The notes under the pieces: model-generated | Told to the model about the DNA's origin: nothing | The model's input: the letters and a program-made list of their open reading frames with translations, nothing else | The model's database searches: none | Program-made: the position numbers and the translations under genes | Source: an uncultured Christensenella sp. | GTDB lineage: Bacteria; Bacillota; Clostridia; Christensenellales; Borkfalkiaceae | Assembly: GCA_910586065.1 (NCBI GenBank) | Contig: CAJUGI010000005.1 | Coordinates: 73,625-120,309 of the forward strand | Reading direction: 5' to 3' | Length of the DNA: 46,685 bases | Shown: one piece after another, positions 24,318 to 33,563 of the stretch | Layout of the letters: every line of letters starts with the position of its first letter | Position numbering within the stretch: the first letter of the stretch is position 1

Positions 24318-25763
24318 TTATTTAATTCTATCACTTTCATTATTATTAGTCAATAATTTCGCGTTGCCGAAAATTCCCACGCTCCGCAGACATTTGATAC
24401 GGATATAGAAAAATAGCGCAATAAACATACTTATGCTCCACCCTATCGCCCACGCCCAGCAAACGCCGGAAAAGCCCCAGTCAGCTGCGGTTAAAATGTA
24501 TACCAGCGCCACGCGCAAAATCAAATCGGTAAACGTACTTATGGTAAAGCCCAAGTTTCCCCCGCAGCCTCGAACCGCGCCGTCCGCCACGATTTTAACG
24601 CATACCACTGGCAAAAAGCACGAAACTATCGTTAAAAACTGCACGGAACATTTCATCGCGTCGCCGGTAAGTTTGTCCTTTTGCACGAAAAGCCTTGTTA
24701 AAAATTCGGGACAGCTTACGAACACCGTCAAAAATATTAGGCTGACCGCAAGCGCATAACACAAAACGGCAACAAACCCTTTTCTTATACGGACGTATTC
24801 ACCCGCCGCTTTATTCTGGGAAGCAAAATTCGCAAGTCCGTTTGTCATTGCAACAACGCCCATATTCGCCATACATACAAGCTTAAACGCCGTAGTGAAT
24901 CCGGTTGTCGCGTCGCCGGTCGAATCCAATCCGTTAATGCAACGGTTTACGAAAAAGTTACCCACCGAAACAAAGCTCTGTTGCAAAATAACCGGTACGG
25001 AAGTTATTACCAATTCCTTTAAAATCACTTTATCGAAACTTTTCGGCTTTTCCGCCGTCCTGAAAGCACGCAGTTTTTTGAGGAGTACAATAACCGTCAA
25101 CACGCACGAAACCGCCTGCGAAATAAGCGTTGCCCAAGCCGCACCCGCAACGTCGAGTTTAAGCCCCCATACAAAGAGCAAATCCAGACCCACGTTCAAA
25201 ACAGAGGAAACGACGAGAAATATAAAAGGCGTTTTACTGTCGCCCAAAGCCGAACATATTCCGCACGCAAGGTTGTACAAAAATACAAACGGCAGCGAAC
25301 CCAAGTAAATATAAAGATAGGTTAAACAGTCGTCAAAATACGCTCCGTGCACGTCCAGCCCGACTAACGAAACCCGTCCGAGCCCGAAACCAAGCGCCAT
25401 AAGCAAGGCGCACAGCGCCGCGAACGCAATAAGCGAAGTGTTAACCGTTTCGCAAACTTTTTTGCCGTCGTCCGCGCCGAAATGTTTTGCCACGGTAACC
25501 GAACATCCGCCGTTCGCGCCCAAAGCAAACGCCAACAGAATATTTATAACTACCGTCGCGTTGCCGATAGCGTCCACCGCAAGCGCGCCTTCCTTTGCAA
25601 AGTTGCCTACAACCACCAAATCGACGAGCGAATAAAGCTGTTGCACCAGCGCACTGCCCAAAAGCGGCATAGAATATAAAAACAGCACTTTCCATACGTT
25701 GCCGCGCGTCATATTTACAGTCGTATTGCGTTTTTCAGGTTTTTCTTCCGTCATAGTTTTCAT
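24318..25763 (-). CDS. MATE-family multidrug/organic-cation exporter
   Basis: A 481-aa transporter with twelve predicted membrane segments in two MatE halves; the N-terminal half begins MPLLGSALVQQLYSLVDLVVVGNF. DinF/NorM-like proteins export drugs or metabolites using Na+ or H+ gradients. The second half repeats the pattern (VPVILQQSFVSVGNFFVNRCI). It leads the unit MATE-lgt-hydrogenase. A promoter lies 11-38 bp upstream of ATG 25763 and there is no Shine-Dalgarno, so the message is nearly leaderless. Confidence 0.93.
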   Translation of the reverse strand: MKTMTEEKPEKRNTTVNMTRGNVWKVLFLYSMPLLGSALVQQLYSLVDLVVVGNFAKEGALAVDAIGNATVVINILLAFALGANGGCSVTVAKHFGADDGKKVCETVNTSLIAFAALCALLMALGFGLGRVSLVGLDVHGAYFDDCLTYLYIYLGSLPFVFLYNLACGICSALGDSKTPFIFLVVSSVLNVGLDLLFVWGLKLDVAGAAWATLISQAVSCVLTVIVLLKKLRAFRTAEKPKSFDKVILKELVITSVPVILQQSFVSVGNFFVNRCINGLDSTGDATTGFTTAFKLVCMANMGVVAMTNGLANFASQNKAAGEYVRIRKGFVAVLCYALAVSLIFLTVFVSCPEFLTRLFVQKDKLTGDAMKCSVQFLTIVSCFLPVVCVKIVADGAVRGCGGNLGFTISTFTDLILRVALVYILTAADWGFSGVCWAWAIGWSISMFIALFFYIRIKCLRSVGIFGNAKLLTNNNESDRIK

Positions 25764-25773
25764 TGCGGCTTTT

Positions 25774-25801
25774 ATTATAGTCCGCTTTTTTCAATTTGCA
25801 A
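25774..25801 (-). promoter_or_regulatory. MATE operon promoter
   Basis: TTGCAA (plus 25796-25801), 16 bp, TATAAT (plus 25774-25779). The ATG at 25763 follows the -10 by 10 bp. Confidence 0.65.
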
Positions 25802-25832
25802 TTAATTTTACAGGGGTTTTCAAAGGTTTTAA

Positions 25833-25872
25833 AAATAAAAAATCACCCTGCCGCAAAAATGCGCGCAGGGTG
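25833..25872 (-). terminator. Terminator of the SSB-like gene
   Basis: Stem CACCCTGC/GCAGGGTG (25844-25851, 25865-25872) followed on the minus strand by ATTTTTTATTTTT. Confidence 0.8.
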
Positions 25873-25886
25873 TAAACACATAAAAA

Positions 25887-26576
25887 TTATTGTTCGTTTC
25901 TCTCAAACATATGCGGTGCCGAATACAAATCGAACTCCTCGTCTATATCGAATTCCGAATCATCGTCAAACGCTGCAAGCTTTGAAATGGAAACTTCGTA
26001 CGCCGTCATTGTAACAAAGCTTTCGTCCGGCTGTTTTTTCTGATACTCTCGGCTCTGTATTCTGCCCGAAAGCGCCACCTTATCACCCACGGAAAGACTG
26101 CGTACAAATCTTGCGTTTCTGCCCCAGGCAATCGCCGGTATATAGTCCGACTTGTTGTAACTGCGGTTAACTGCAATCAAGAGGTCGGCAATTTCACGGT
26201 TAAAAGGAGTCGTGCGGTAAACAGGCGGCTTGCAGATATAGCCCGAAAGCACTATCGAATTCGGATTTTTGCCGGGCTGAGTTTCAAGAAGCTCCCTTAC
26301 AAAAACCGTCAGCATAAGTCTGGAACGCCCTCCTTCAAGCTTGTTATACGAGCGGAACTGCCCAAGCGCGCAGATATACCCGCCCGGTTTCATATCCTCA
26401 GTCATAATGCGTTCCGAAACGGTTACCGGTAAAATATCCGCCTGCCCCGAAAGCCTCATCACCTTTACCTGAAATTCGTAAAACCCCTCGCCGTACACCT
26501 CGTGCGAAAACTGCGCATCCGAAACAATTTCACCGTAAACGTAAACCTTGTTGTTCTTTTCCGTGTTGTAATTCAT
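25887..26576 (-). CDS. SSB-like protein with two tandem OB folds
   Basis: A 229-aa protein. Residues about 100-190 match the bacterial SSB OB fold (NSIVLSGYICKPPVYRTTPF, REIADLLIAVNRSYNKSDYI, AWGRNARFVRSL). The first 95 residues form a second, more divergent OB-like unit (VYVYGEIVSDAQFSHEVYGE). The tail is acidic but ends in FERNEQ rather than the DDIPF-type tip used to recruit partners, so it is probably not the main replicative SSB. ATG 26576 has GGAGG 6 nt upstream; the in-frame TTG at 26588 would place that Shine-Dalgarno inside the gene. It lies 33 bp downstream of the deacetylase. Confidence 0.8.
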   Translation of the reverse strand: MNYNTEKNNKVYVYGEIVSDAQFSHEVYGEGFYEFQVKVMRLSGQADILPVTVSERIMTEDMKPGGYICALGQFRSYNKLEGGRSRLMLTVFVRELLETQPGKNPNSIVLSGYICKPPVYRTTPFNREIADLLIAVNRSYNKSDYIPAIAWGRNARFVRSLSVGDKVALSGRIQSREYQKKQPDESFVTMTAYEVSISKLAAFDDDSEFDIDEEFDLYSAPHMFERNEQ

Positions 26577-26609
26577 ATATGCCTCCAAAAAAGTATTTCT
26601 TTGTGAAAT

Positions 26610-27380
26610 TTATTGCGCCGGCTTTTGGCGGCCGGTGTTATCGATAGTGTAGTTCTCTCTATATATAAGTTCGCCTATCGGCACGAACGTGTAACCTCTG
26701 TTTTTAAGCGTTTCCAAAATTATCGGCACGGCTTCGGCCGTATGCAAACCGTTGTTGTGCATCAATATTATTGAACCACTCTTAACGCTGTTTATAACCC
26801 TCATCGATATGTCCGAAGCGCTCAAATCGCGCCAGTCCAAACTGTCTACGTCCCACTGTATGGTGTAATAACCGAGGCTTGTCGCCGTCGAAACGAGTTC
26901 GTCGTCGTAATCGCCGTATGGCGGACGGAACAACTCCACCTTTTTTCCGGTAACAGCTTCAATGGCTTCCGAAGAAGTTGTCAGCTCCGCTTTGATTTCC
27001 TCGGCGTTCTGTCTGCTCATATAACTGTGCGTGGATGAATGCGTACCTATTTCGCAACCGGCGTCGTCAATCTTTTTAACAAAGTCGGGATATTTCTTCG
27101 TCCAGAATTCAACCATAAAAAAGGTTGCGCGCACTTCCGAAACCTTTAACGCGTTTAAAATCGCGTCGGTGTATTCAGTTCCCCAGGCGCAGTCGAATGA
27201 AATGGCAACCGTTTTATCCTCTCTTTCCACGCTGTAAATGGGTATCAACCGCGGCGTATTGCCGAAATATACGGCGTAAGCGCCGGTGTGATATGCAGAA
27301 ACGCTCAACACGGCCAACAACACAGCCGTAACGAAACCGAGAATAACGCTTTTCAATTTAAAATTAAAAACGCGAACCAA
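26610..27380 (-). CDS. Membrane-anchored polysaccharide deacetylase
   Basis: A 256-aa protein with an uncleaved signal-anchor (about residues 9-30) and a NodB homology domain: SFDCAWG (motif 1, catalytic Asp and metal Asp region), THSSTHSYMS (motif 2, HxxxH), FRPPYGDYDDELV (motif 3), DVDSLDW (motif 4) and ILMHN (motif 5). It removes acetyl groups from peptidoglycan or another polysaccharide; the short form with an N-terminal helix resembles PdaB of spore formers. Translation probably starts at TTG 27380, with GGAG 6 nt upstream. A gap of about 180 bp separates it from the rarA terminator. Confidence 0.88.
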   Translation of the reverse strand: MVRVFNFKLKSVILGFVTAVLLAVLSVSAYHTGAYAVYFGNTPRLIPIYSVEREDKTVAISFDCAWGTEYTDAILNALKVSEVRATFFMVEFWTKKYPDFVKKIDDAGCEIGTHSSTHSYMSRQNAEEIKAELTTSSEAIEAVTGKKVELFRPPYGDYDDELVSTATSLGYYTIQWDVDSLDWRDLSASDISMRVINSVKSGSIILMHNNGLHTAEAVPIILETLKNRGYTFVPIGELIYRENYTIDNTGRQKPAQ

Positions 27381-27549
27381 ACTTAACTCCGATAATAACA
27401 GGTAAAGACTAAATTTTTTTGGGATTGCCTGTCGAATAACTTGTTTTTTAAGCGAAAACGGCTTTTTTGCTCTTAAGGTAACTTTGTCCGCCCGCTTTAA
27501 GATATTTTTATTTCAACCCCCCATGAAATATGATAAAGTAGAAAAAATA

Positions 27550-27588
27550 AATAAAAAAAACAGCGGGCGCAAAATTGCGCCCGCCGCC
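27550..27588 (-). terminator. Terminator of the patatin-rarA unit
   Basis: Stem GCGGGCGCAA/TTGCGCCCGC (27563-27584) followed on the minus strand by a run of eight T. Confidence 0.85.
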
Positions 27589-27600
27589 GTTCTGTTAATT

Positions 27601-28914
27601 TTATTTCAACTTGCCTTTATTTCTGCGGATTTCCTTAACCGTCTTTTCAAAACCGTAGTCTGTTGGAGTGTAATAAATTGCGTCCTTTAATTTATCAGGC
27701 AGATACTGCTGTTCAACGTAACCGCCAGCATAGTTGTGCGGATATTTATACCCGGCGCTCTGCGCTTTCGTCTGTTTGTCGCCGAACGCGTTGTCCTTTA
27801 AATAGGGCGGCACGCCCTCGTCGTCGCGCACCTCGCGCGCGTCCTTCTTCGCCGCGTTCATTGCAATTTCAACGGTATTGCTTTTCGGCGCCTCGCAAAC
27901 GTAAATAATCGCCTCGCACAGCGGTTCAAGCCCCTCGGGATAGCCGGTTTTCTCAAATATGTACATAGCCGAAGCCGCCACGTTCAACGCATTCGGGTCA
28001 GCCATTCCAATGTCCTCGGCGGCGTGAATCGAAAGTCTGCGGGCTATCATCATAGGGTCGCAACCGCCCTCTACAAGCCGCATCGCGTAGTAGAGCGCGG
28101 CGTTCGAGTCGCTCCCGCGTAGCGATTTGCAAAACGCTGATAAATAATCGTAATACGCGTCTTCATTATATGAAAGCGCCTTTTTCTGAATCGACTGCTC
28201 CGCGTCGGCAAGGGTAACCTTTATGCTCCCGTCCGCGGCGGGCGGAGTAGTCAAAACGGCAAGTTCCAAGGCGTTATAAGCCGTACGCAAATCACCGCCT
28301 GAAACACGGGCTATATGCTCCAGGGCTTCGGGCGCCATTTCAACGGCATATCCGCCCAAGCCTTTGCGCTTATCTTTAAGCGCTTTTTCCATTGCCCCCC
28401 TGATATCCTCTTCCGAAAGCCGTTTAAATTCAAAAATTCTGCATCTGGAAACTATTGCGGGAGTCATCGAAGCATACGGGTTTTCCGTAGTGGAGCCTAT
28501 AAAAATAATCGTTCCCTGCTCTATTGCGGGAAGCAAACTATCGGACTGCGTTTTGTTAAAGCGGTGACACTCGTCAAGCATAAGATATGTACGTTTGCCG
28601 TACATTTTAAGGTTGTTGCGCGCCTCCTCAACCGCTCTTTTAACGTCTGCCACGCCCGCCTGAACCGCGTTCAGTTTTATAAACTCACCGTGCGTCGTCT
28701 GCGAAATTATGTGCGCAAGCGTGGTCTTACCCGTCCCCGGAGGTCCCCAAAAAATACAGCTTCCAAGCCTGTCCAATGATATCGCACGTCGTAGGAGCGA
28801 GCTTTCGGCAACTATGTGCTTTTGCCCGATAAAGTCGTTTAAGTTGTTTGCGCGCATGCGCTCGGCAAGCGGTTTTGCGCCGTTTTCATTGCCGTTTAAA
28901 TCAAATAAATCCAT
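27601..28914 (-). CDS. rarA: Replication-associated recombination protein A (AAA+ ATPase)
   Basis: A 437-aa AAA+ clamp-loader-like ATPase (RarA/MgsA): Walker A GPPGTGKTT, Walker B MLDECHRF, sensor 1 FIGSTTENPY, the arginine finger region PAIVSRCRIFEFK, and the C-terminal MgsA domain (SDSNAALYYAMRLVEGGCDP). It acts at stalled forks and interacts with SSB. It starts 2 bp after the patatin-like gene ends. Confidence 0.95.
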   Translation of the reverse strand: MDLFDLNGNENGAKPLAERMRANNLNDFIGQKHIVAESSLLRRAISLDRLGSCIFWGPPGTGKTTLAHIISQTTHGEFIKLNAVQAGVADVKRAVEEARNNLKMYGKRTYLMLDECHRFNKTQSDSLLPAIEQGTIIFIGSTTENPYASMTPAIVSRCRIFEFKRLSEEDIRGAMEKALKDKRKGLGGYAVEMAPEALEHIARVSGGDLRTAYNALELAVLTTPPAADGSIKVTLADAEQSIQKKALSYNEDAYYDYLSAFCKSLRGSDSNAALYYAMRLVEGGCDPMMIARRLSIHAAEDIGMADPNALNVAASAMYIFEKTGYPEGLEPLCEAIIYVCEAPKSNTVEIAMNAAKKDAREVRDDEGVPPYLKDNAFGDKQTKAQSAGYKYPHNYAGGYVEQQYLPDKLKDAIYYTPTDYGFEKTVKEIRRNKGKLK

Positions 28915-28916
28915 AA

Positions 28917-29708
28917 CTAATTTAAAAGCTCTCTTATTTTTTCCGCGTTTTCCTTACCCAGTTCATAGCCGTAATTATAAATAGTATCCAAATCTTTTAT
29001 TGCATATTGGCTGTGTCCTTTCATTTCCGGTTCAAGATACAAGTCGCACAATCCGTCTTCAAGATTACGGGTTATCTTCGTCTGGTTCGCGTCCATTATA
29101 TCAAACACTCTCAACGCCATCGCAATTATATTTTTTATCTCGCCGACGTGCTCTTCGGTATTTTTTAAAACGTCCACGGCAACGACAACGTCAGCGCCCA
29201 TTTCCTTTACAACTTTAACAGGCACGCGGCATATACATCCGCCGTCGACAAACATTTTGCCGCTGTCTTTAACCGGTCTGAAAACCACGGGAATACTGCT
29301 CGACGCCTGAACCGCCTTAGCCGCGTTTCCCTTTTTAAAGACGTGCAGCTTGCCAGAATGTAATTCGGTCGCCACGCAGCGGAAGGGAATTTCAAGCTCC
29401 TCAATCTTTTTGCCGCCGAGATAAGTCGTTAAAAGTTCTTCGATTTTTTTACTGCGCAACAGCGCCATTTTTGTAATGACGGCGGGGCTTAAATCCACTA
29501 TATCACGGGGTCTAAGCTTTAAAACGACGTCCTTTATTTCCATTGCGGAAATGCCGCTTGCATAGCAACCGCCTATAACGGCGCCCATAGAGCACCCGGA
29601 AATATAGTCGGGCTTTATCCCCGCTTCTTCCAAAGCCTGCAAAAACCCGATGTGGGCAACGCCGCGCGCACCGCCACTGCCCAAGGCAAGCCCCAAAGTT
29701 TTACTCAT
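28917..29708 (-). CDS. Patatin-like phospholipase / RssA-type esterase
   Basis: A 263-aa protein with the patatin oxyanion motif GSGGARGVAHIG (about 12-23), nucleophile elbow GCSMGA (Ser near residue 41) and the catalytic DGG in FVDGGCICRVPV. It is a Ser-Asp dyad lipid hydrolase, cytoplasmic or membrane-associated. Length and motif order match bacterial RssA/YchK proteins. Shine-Dalgarno AAGGAAAG precedes ATG 29708. It forms a two-gene unit with rarA, without a known functional link. Confidence 0.9.
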   Translation of the reverse strand: MSKTLGLALGSGGARGVAHIGFLQALEEAGIKPDYISGCSMGAVIGGCYASGISAMEIKDVVLKLRPRDIVDLSPAVITKMALLRSKKIEELLTTYLGGKKIEELEIPFRCVATELHSGKLHVFKKGNAAKAVQASSSIPVVFRPVKDSGKMFVDGGCICRVPVKVVKEMGADVVVAVDVLKNTEEHVGEIKNIIAMALRVFDIMDANQTKITRNLEDGLCDLYLEPEMKGHSQYAIKDLDTIYNYGYELGKENAEKIRELLN

Positions 29709-29742
29709 ATTTTTCTTTCCTTCAAAATAGTTTTATTACGTA

Positions 29743-30702
29743 ATGACAAAATCCCGTTTTAAACACGTTTTAAAATACGCCGCGCTGTTTTTTACGCTTG
29801 CTTCGCTTGCCGCGGCAATAATAATATTCCCTGAACGTTACGTTTTAACCTGTTTCACAGGTTTTGCCATGTGGGCGGAATGCGTTTTACCATCTCTGTT
29901 TCCGTTTATGGTAATAACTCTTATTCTGGTAAAAACCGGACTCGCCGAAAAAGCCTCTCTGCCTCTCAGACGGGTAACAGGTTTTTTTCGCCTTCCCCCC
30001 TCCTCCGCCGCATGCTTTTTATTGAGCATACTTTCTGGATACCCCGCGGGCAGCCGCGTTTTAAACGAGTTTTACGACAACGGTTCGCTTACGAAATCCG
30101 ACTGCCAAAAGCTTTCTTACCTTTGCTCCACTTCGGGACCCCTGTTCATTATAGGCAGCGTGGGTTTTAAAATGTTCAGCGACAAAATAATCGGTTTAAA
30201 AATTTTGGCGGCGCACCTTTTGTCGGTTATAATAACCTCTCTCGTGCTTGCGCTTATTTCCAAAAGCGGCAAAAACAATGCGTACGTACGCAAAGCTCCC
30301 GATAAAAACGTTTTATATAACTGTTTCTACGGCGCGGTTACGGCGGTCGCCGTTGCAGGCGGTTTTATCGCATTTTTCTGTGTGACCGCACAAATTTTTT
30401 CCGATTTCAATATTTTGCGCCCGCTTGAACTTTTATTAAATCTGTTTACAGACGAAAAACTATCGTCCGCCGTATGCACAGGGCTAATAGAACCCACCAC
30501 AGGGTGCCGCGCCGTTGCCGCCCTTTCAAACGGCAAGATTGCAGTTGCATTTGCGGGTTTTTTAATAACGTTTGGCGGCGTTTCAATCATTTTACAGCAG
30601 TTAAGCTATCTTTTAAACTGCGGCGTAAAGCCCTTTAAATTTATTGCCGTAAAGTTCGTACAGGCGGCAATATGCTTTAGTTTTCTACTTTTAATCGCTT
30701 AA
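29743..30702 (+). CDS. ylbJ: YlbJ-like sporulation integral membrane protein
   Basis: A 319-aa protein with about eight membrane segments and the nucleoside-recognition/gate pattern of YlbJ: FPERYVLTCFTGFAMWAECV, LPSLFPFMVITLIL, and SILSGYPAGSRVL, with a second gate half near LIEPTTGCRAVAALS. YlbJ is required for spore-coat/cortex assembly in Bacillus and is spread through spore-forming Firmicutes. Its presence hints at a spore-forming lineage but does not prove it. It is alone on the plus strand between two minus-strand operons; its stop lies 7 bp from the pheA stop with no room for a terminator hairpin. Confidence 0.7.
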   Translation: MTKSRFKHVLKYAALFFTLASLAAAIIIFPERYVLTCFTGFAMWAECVLPSLFPFMVITLILVKTGLAEKASLPLRRVTGFFRLPPSSAACFLLSILSGYPAGSRVLNEFYDNGSLTKSDCQKLSYLCSTSGPLFIIGSVGFKMFSDKIIGLKILAAHLLSVIITSLVLALISKSGKNNAYVRKAPDKNVLYNCFYGAVTAVAVAGGFIAFFCVTAQIFSDFNILRPLELLLNLFTDEKLSSAVCTGLIEPTTGCRAVAALSNGKIAVAFAGFLITFGGVSIILQQLSYLLNCGVKPFKFIAVKFVQAAICFSFLLLIA

Positions 30703-30709
30703 TATCCGC

Positions 30710-31507
30710 CTAATAGACACCCAGAATTTTAAAGGAATTGGCAACCTTTTTTATATTGTTTAACACGGCTTGCAGTTTTTCGCCGGCAAAGTCGCCTTCC
30801 ACTTCTATAAAAAATCTGTACTCGCCGAACTTATCCTTTATCGGACGGGAATTAATTCTCGTCATATTAAAGCCGCCGTCTTTAATCGGCTCCAAAAGCC
30901 CGAAAAGCCCGCCTGCCTCGTGCAGACAAGTGGCCGAAAAGAAAACCTTTTGCGAATGCGTTCCCTCTTTAATACGCCCTCTTTTAACGAGCAGAAAGTG
31001 CGTTACGTTGCAGTCCTCGTCGGCAATATCTTCATCCCACAGTTTTACGCCCTCTTTATTAACGTGCGCCCCCACAATGCAGGCGTCCGTCTTTTTTTTA
31101 AGCATTTTCAAACTAGCCGCAGTTGACGGGGTTGCAATAAGCTCTGCACGGGAAAGATTTTCCGTCAAAAACTTACGGCATTGCCCCAACGACTGCTCGT
31201 GCGAATAAACGCGTTTTATATCCTCTATTTTCGCACCTTCCAACGTTGCCAGTCTGTGAAAAAGTTTGAGCGCGCATTCTTTAAACGCCACTACGCCGTC
31301 CGTAGCCTGCAACAAATCAAGATTTTGATAAACACCGCCGTTCAGGCTGTTTTCCACGGGCAGAACTATATAATCGCACTCGCCCGCAACCAACGCCGAA
31401 ACAACGAGCGGAAACGACGCGTAAGCCTTCAGTTCCGCTTCCGCCGCAAACGTTCTTGCGGCAAGCCCGCTGTAACTGCCCTCGGGGCCGAGGTAACCCA
31501 AAGTCAT
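30710..31507 (-). CDS. pheA: Prephenate dehydratase
   Basis: A 265-aa enzyme that makes phenylpyruvate from prephenate. The N-terminal dehydratase domain begins LGYLGPEGSYSGLAA and includes PVENSLNGGVYQNLDLL; the C-terminal ACT domain (FGLLEPI...GFNMTRINSRP, EYRFFIEVEGD) gives phenylalanine feedback control. No chorismate mutase domain is fused. ATG 31507 follows the DAHP synthase stop after one base and is preferred over an overlapping TTG. It is the end gene of the alr operon, so the first and a late step of aromatic amino-acid synthesis are coupled here. Confidence 0.94.
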   Translation of the reverse strand: MTLGYLGPEGSYSGLAARTFAAEAELKAYASFPLVVSALVAGECDYIVLPVENSLNGGVYQNLDLLQATDGVVAFKECALKLFHRLATLEGAKIEDIKRVYSHEQSLGQCRKFLTENLSRAELIATPSTAASLKMLKKKTDACIVGAHVNKEGVKLWDEDIADEDCNVTHFLLVKRGRIKEGTHSQKVFFSATCLHEAGGLFGLLEPIKDGGFNMTRINSRPIKDKFGEYRFFIEVEGDFAGEKLQAVLNNIKKVANSFKILGVY

Positions 31508-31508
31508 A

Positions 31509-32531
31509 TCACACCTTCTCCGCAACGTCTAAAATCAGCCTTTCCGTGTCCGCCCAGCCAAGGCACGCGTCGGTTATAGATTTGCCGTAAACCTTGTCCT
31601 CAGTCTGATTGCCTTCAACCAAAAAGCTTTCAATCATAAAACCCTTTACTATATTTTTAAAGTCCTTGTCGTAAAGGCGGTTCTGCATAACCTCTTCACA
31701 AATTCTTATTTGCTGCTTAAACTTTTTGCCGCTGTTAGAATGGTTTGAATCGATTATTATCGCGGGGTTTTTCAAGCCGGACTTTGCGTAACCGTCGGCA
31801 ACCTGCATAACCGTTTCATAGTGGAAGTTCGGAATGTCGTTTCCGTTTCCGTCAACCGCTCCGCGAAGTATTGCGTGCGACAAAGGGTTGCCGTCCGTTT
31901 TAACCTGCCAACCGTTAAGCATAAACACCTGCCCGCTCTGCGCCGCAAAAATGGAATTCAAAAGCACCAGCACGGAACCGCTCATAGGGTTTTTTACGCC
32001 TACCGAAACGTCTATTCCGCTGGCAACAAGGCGATGAAGCTGATTTTCACTGCTCCTTGCGCCAACGGCTATATAACTCAACAAATCCTCAACGTAATGC
32101 AGATTCTCGGGATAAAGCATTTCGTCCGCCGCGGCAAGCCCGCTTGCCTCAATTGACTTTATGTTTAACTCGCGTATTGCGCAAATTCCCTTTAAAATAT
32201 CTTCGCTCTTTGTCGGGTCGGGCTGTGAAAACATACCTTTATACCCTACTCCCTTTGTGCGCGGCTTGTTAGTATAAATTCTCGGCACCAAAACGAGCTT
32301 GTCCTTTACTTTTTCGTTGAGCTTGCCCAACCTTTCAACGTAATCCAAAACGGGCTTTTCCTCGTGCGCCGAACACGGCCCGACTATAACTAAAAGCTTG
32401 TTGCTTTCGCCGCGAATAACTTCCGCCACCAGCCTGTCGCGTTCAGCCTTTACTTTTTTAAGGCTTTCGGGCAACGGCATTTGCGCCACCAAAACCTCGG
32501 GGTCGGGAATTTTTACTTGCTTCTCAAACAT
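31509..32531 (-). CDS. aroF: 3-deoxy-7-phosphoheptulonate (DAHP) synthase, class I
   Basis: A 340-aa type I-alpha (AroFGH-like) enzyme that condenses phosphoenolpyruvate and erythrose-4-phosphate, the entry to the shikimate pathway. Visible motifs: LLVIVGPCSAHEEKPVLDY, PRIYTNKPRTKGVGYKG, GARSSENQLHRLVASGI, and IDSNHSNSGK. The frame is open further upstream, but ATG 32531 has AAGGA 8 nt before it and overlaps coaD by 8 bp. Which paralogue symbol applies (aroF/aroG/aroH) cannot be told. It is placed directly before pheA. Confidence 0.93.
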   Translation of the reverse strand: MFEKQVKIPDPEVLVAQMPLPESLKKVKAERDRLVAEVIRGESNKLLVIVGPCSAHEEKPVLDYVERLGKLNEKVKDKLVLVPRIYTNKPRTKGVGYKGMFSQPDPTKSEDILKGICAIRELNIKSIEASGLAAADEMLYPENLHYVEDLLSYIAVGARSSENQLHRLVASGIDVSVGVKNPMSGSVLVLLNSIFAAQSGQVFMLNGWQVKTDGNPLSHAILRGAVDGNGNDIPNFHYETVMQVADGYAKSGLKNPAIIIDSNHSNSGKKFKQQIRICEEVMQNRLYDKDFKNIVKGFMIESFLVEGNQTEDKVYGKSITDACLGWADTERLILDVAEKV

Positions 32532-33021
32532 AATTAAATCCTTTTTTGCGTAACATTTCCTCAAAATCCGCCAGAATTTCCACAGGAATGTATTCCGTAA
32601 AATCCTTTTTAAACTTAACCGAATTTTTAACCAGCGACGAACTAACGTGCAATTCACTCTTTTCGGCTGGGATATAAACGGTTATCAAATCGCTTTTCAG
32701 CTTTTCATTTGCATAACGGTCGCGGTTTTCGTAATCAAGGTCTATTCCGTCGCGCACGCCGCGCACGTAAAACGGCGTATTTTCCCTTTCCAAAAGGTCA
32801 ACCGCCGCGCCTTCAAACGCACAAATTTTTACATTTTCGTTGTCAGAAAAAAGTTTTTTCAAAAGCTCAACCCTTTCGTCCACCGTTAAAAAAGGTTCCT
32901 TTTGGGGGTTAACCATAACCGCCACAACAACTTTATCGAAAATTTTAAGGCATTTTTCGATGACGCTCTTATGCCCCGAAGTAAGCGGGTCGAAAGTGCC
33001 CGCGTAAACGCATTTTTTCAT
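32524..33021 (-). CDS. coaD: Phosphopantetheine adenylyltransferase
   Basis: A 165-aa nucleotidyltransferase for the fourth step of coenzyme A synthesis. AGTFDPLTSGHKSVI holds the TxGH motif (here TSGH) and the ISSSLV-like segment appears as HVSSSLVKNS. Normal length. Its ATG overlaps the rsmD stop (TAATG), the usual rsmD-coaD pair. Confidence 0.96.
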   Translation of the reverse strand: MKKCVYAGTFDPLTSGHKSVIEKCLKIFDKVVVAVMVNPQKEPFLTVDERVELLKKLFSDNENVKICAFEGAAVDLLERENTPFYVRGVRDGIDLDYENRDRYANEKLKSDLITVYIPAEKSELHVSSSLVKNSVKFKKDFTEYIPVEILADFEEMLRKKGFNYV

Positions 33022-33563
33022 TATTTTGCCGCCTTAAAAAAAGTAATAAAAGTCTTTCCGTACTTTCGCTCGTCAAATTTTTCCAAACCCGCAATTTCGC
33101 CCTCAAAGTTTCTGTCACGTTCCAGAACCGCAACCCCGTCGTCCTTTAAAAGCCCGCGTTTTGCTATAATTTCAAGCGCCTCGCGCCCCGCTTCCAGCCT
33201 GTACGGAGGGTCTAAAAAAATCAAATCAAACTTTTCCTTGCCCGCAAGCAGGTCAAGGCACGCCGTAAAATCGAGGCATGTAACCTTAAAATTGCCGTCC
33301 TTTAATTTTGCAAGATTTTTCTTCAACACCGCGCAACTCTCCGCCGATTTATCGTTGAACCGCACTTCATCCGCCCCGCGCGAAAGACACTCTATGCCAA
33401 GGTTGCCGCTCCCGCAAAACAAATCCAATACTTTTGCGCCCGCAATCTTGCCGTAAAGGATATTAAAAAGGCTTTCCTTAACTCTGTCCGCAGTCGGACG
33501 GATACCTTCGGTTTCGAATTCCAACAGTTTCATTCCGCGGTATCTACCGCTTATTATTCTCAT
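33021..33563 (-). CDS. rsmD: 16S rRNA (guanine-966-N2)-methyltransferase
   Basis: A 180-aa class I methyltransferase: RIISGRYRGMKL at the start, motif I LDLFCGSGNLGIECLSRGA, catalytic DPPYRL. It modifies G966 of 16S rRNA. It overlaps coaD by 1 bp and the upstream membrane-protein gene by 4 bp. Confidence 0.96.
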   Translation of the reverse strand: MRIISGRYRGMKLLEFETEGIRPTADRVKESLFNILYGKIAGAKVLDLFCGSGNLGIECLSRGADEVRFNDKSAESCAVLKKNLAKLKDGNFKVTCLDFTACLDLLAGKEKFDLIFLDPPYRLEAGREALEIIAKRGLLKDDGVAVLERDRNFEGEIAGLEKFDERKYGKTFITFFKAAK

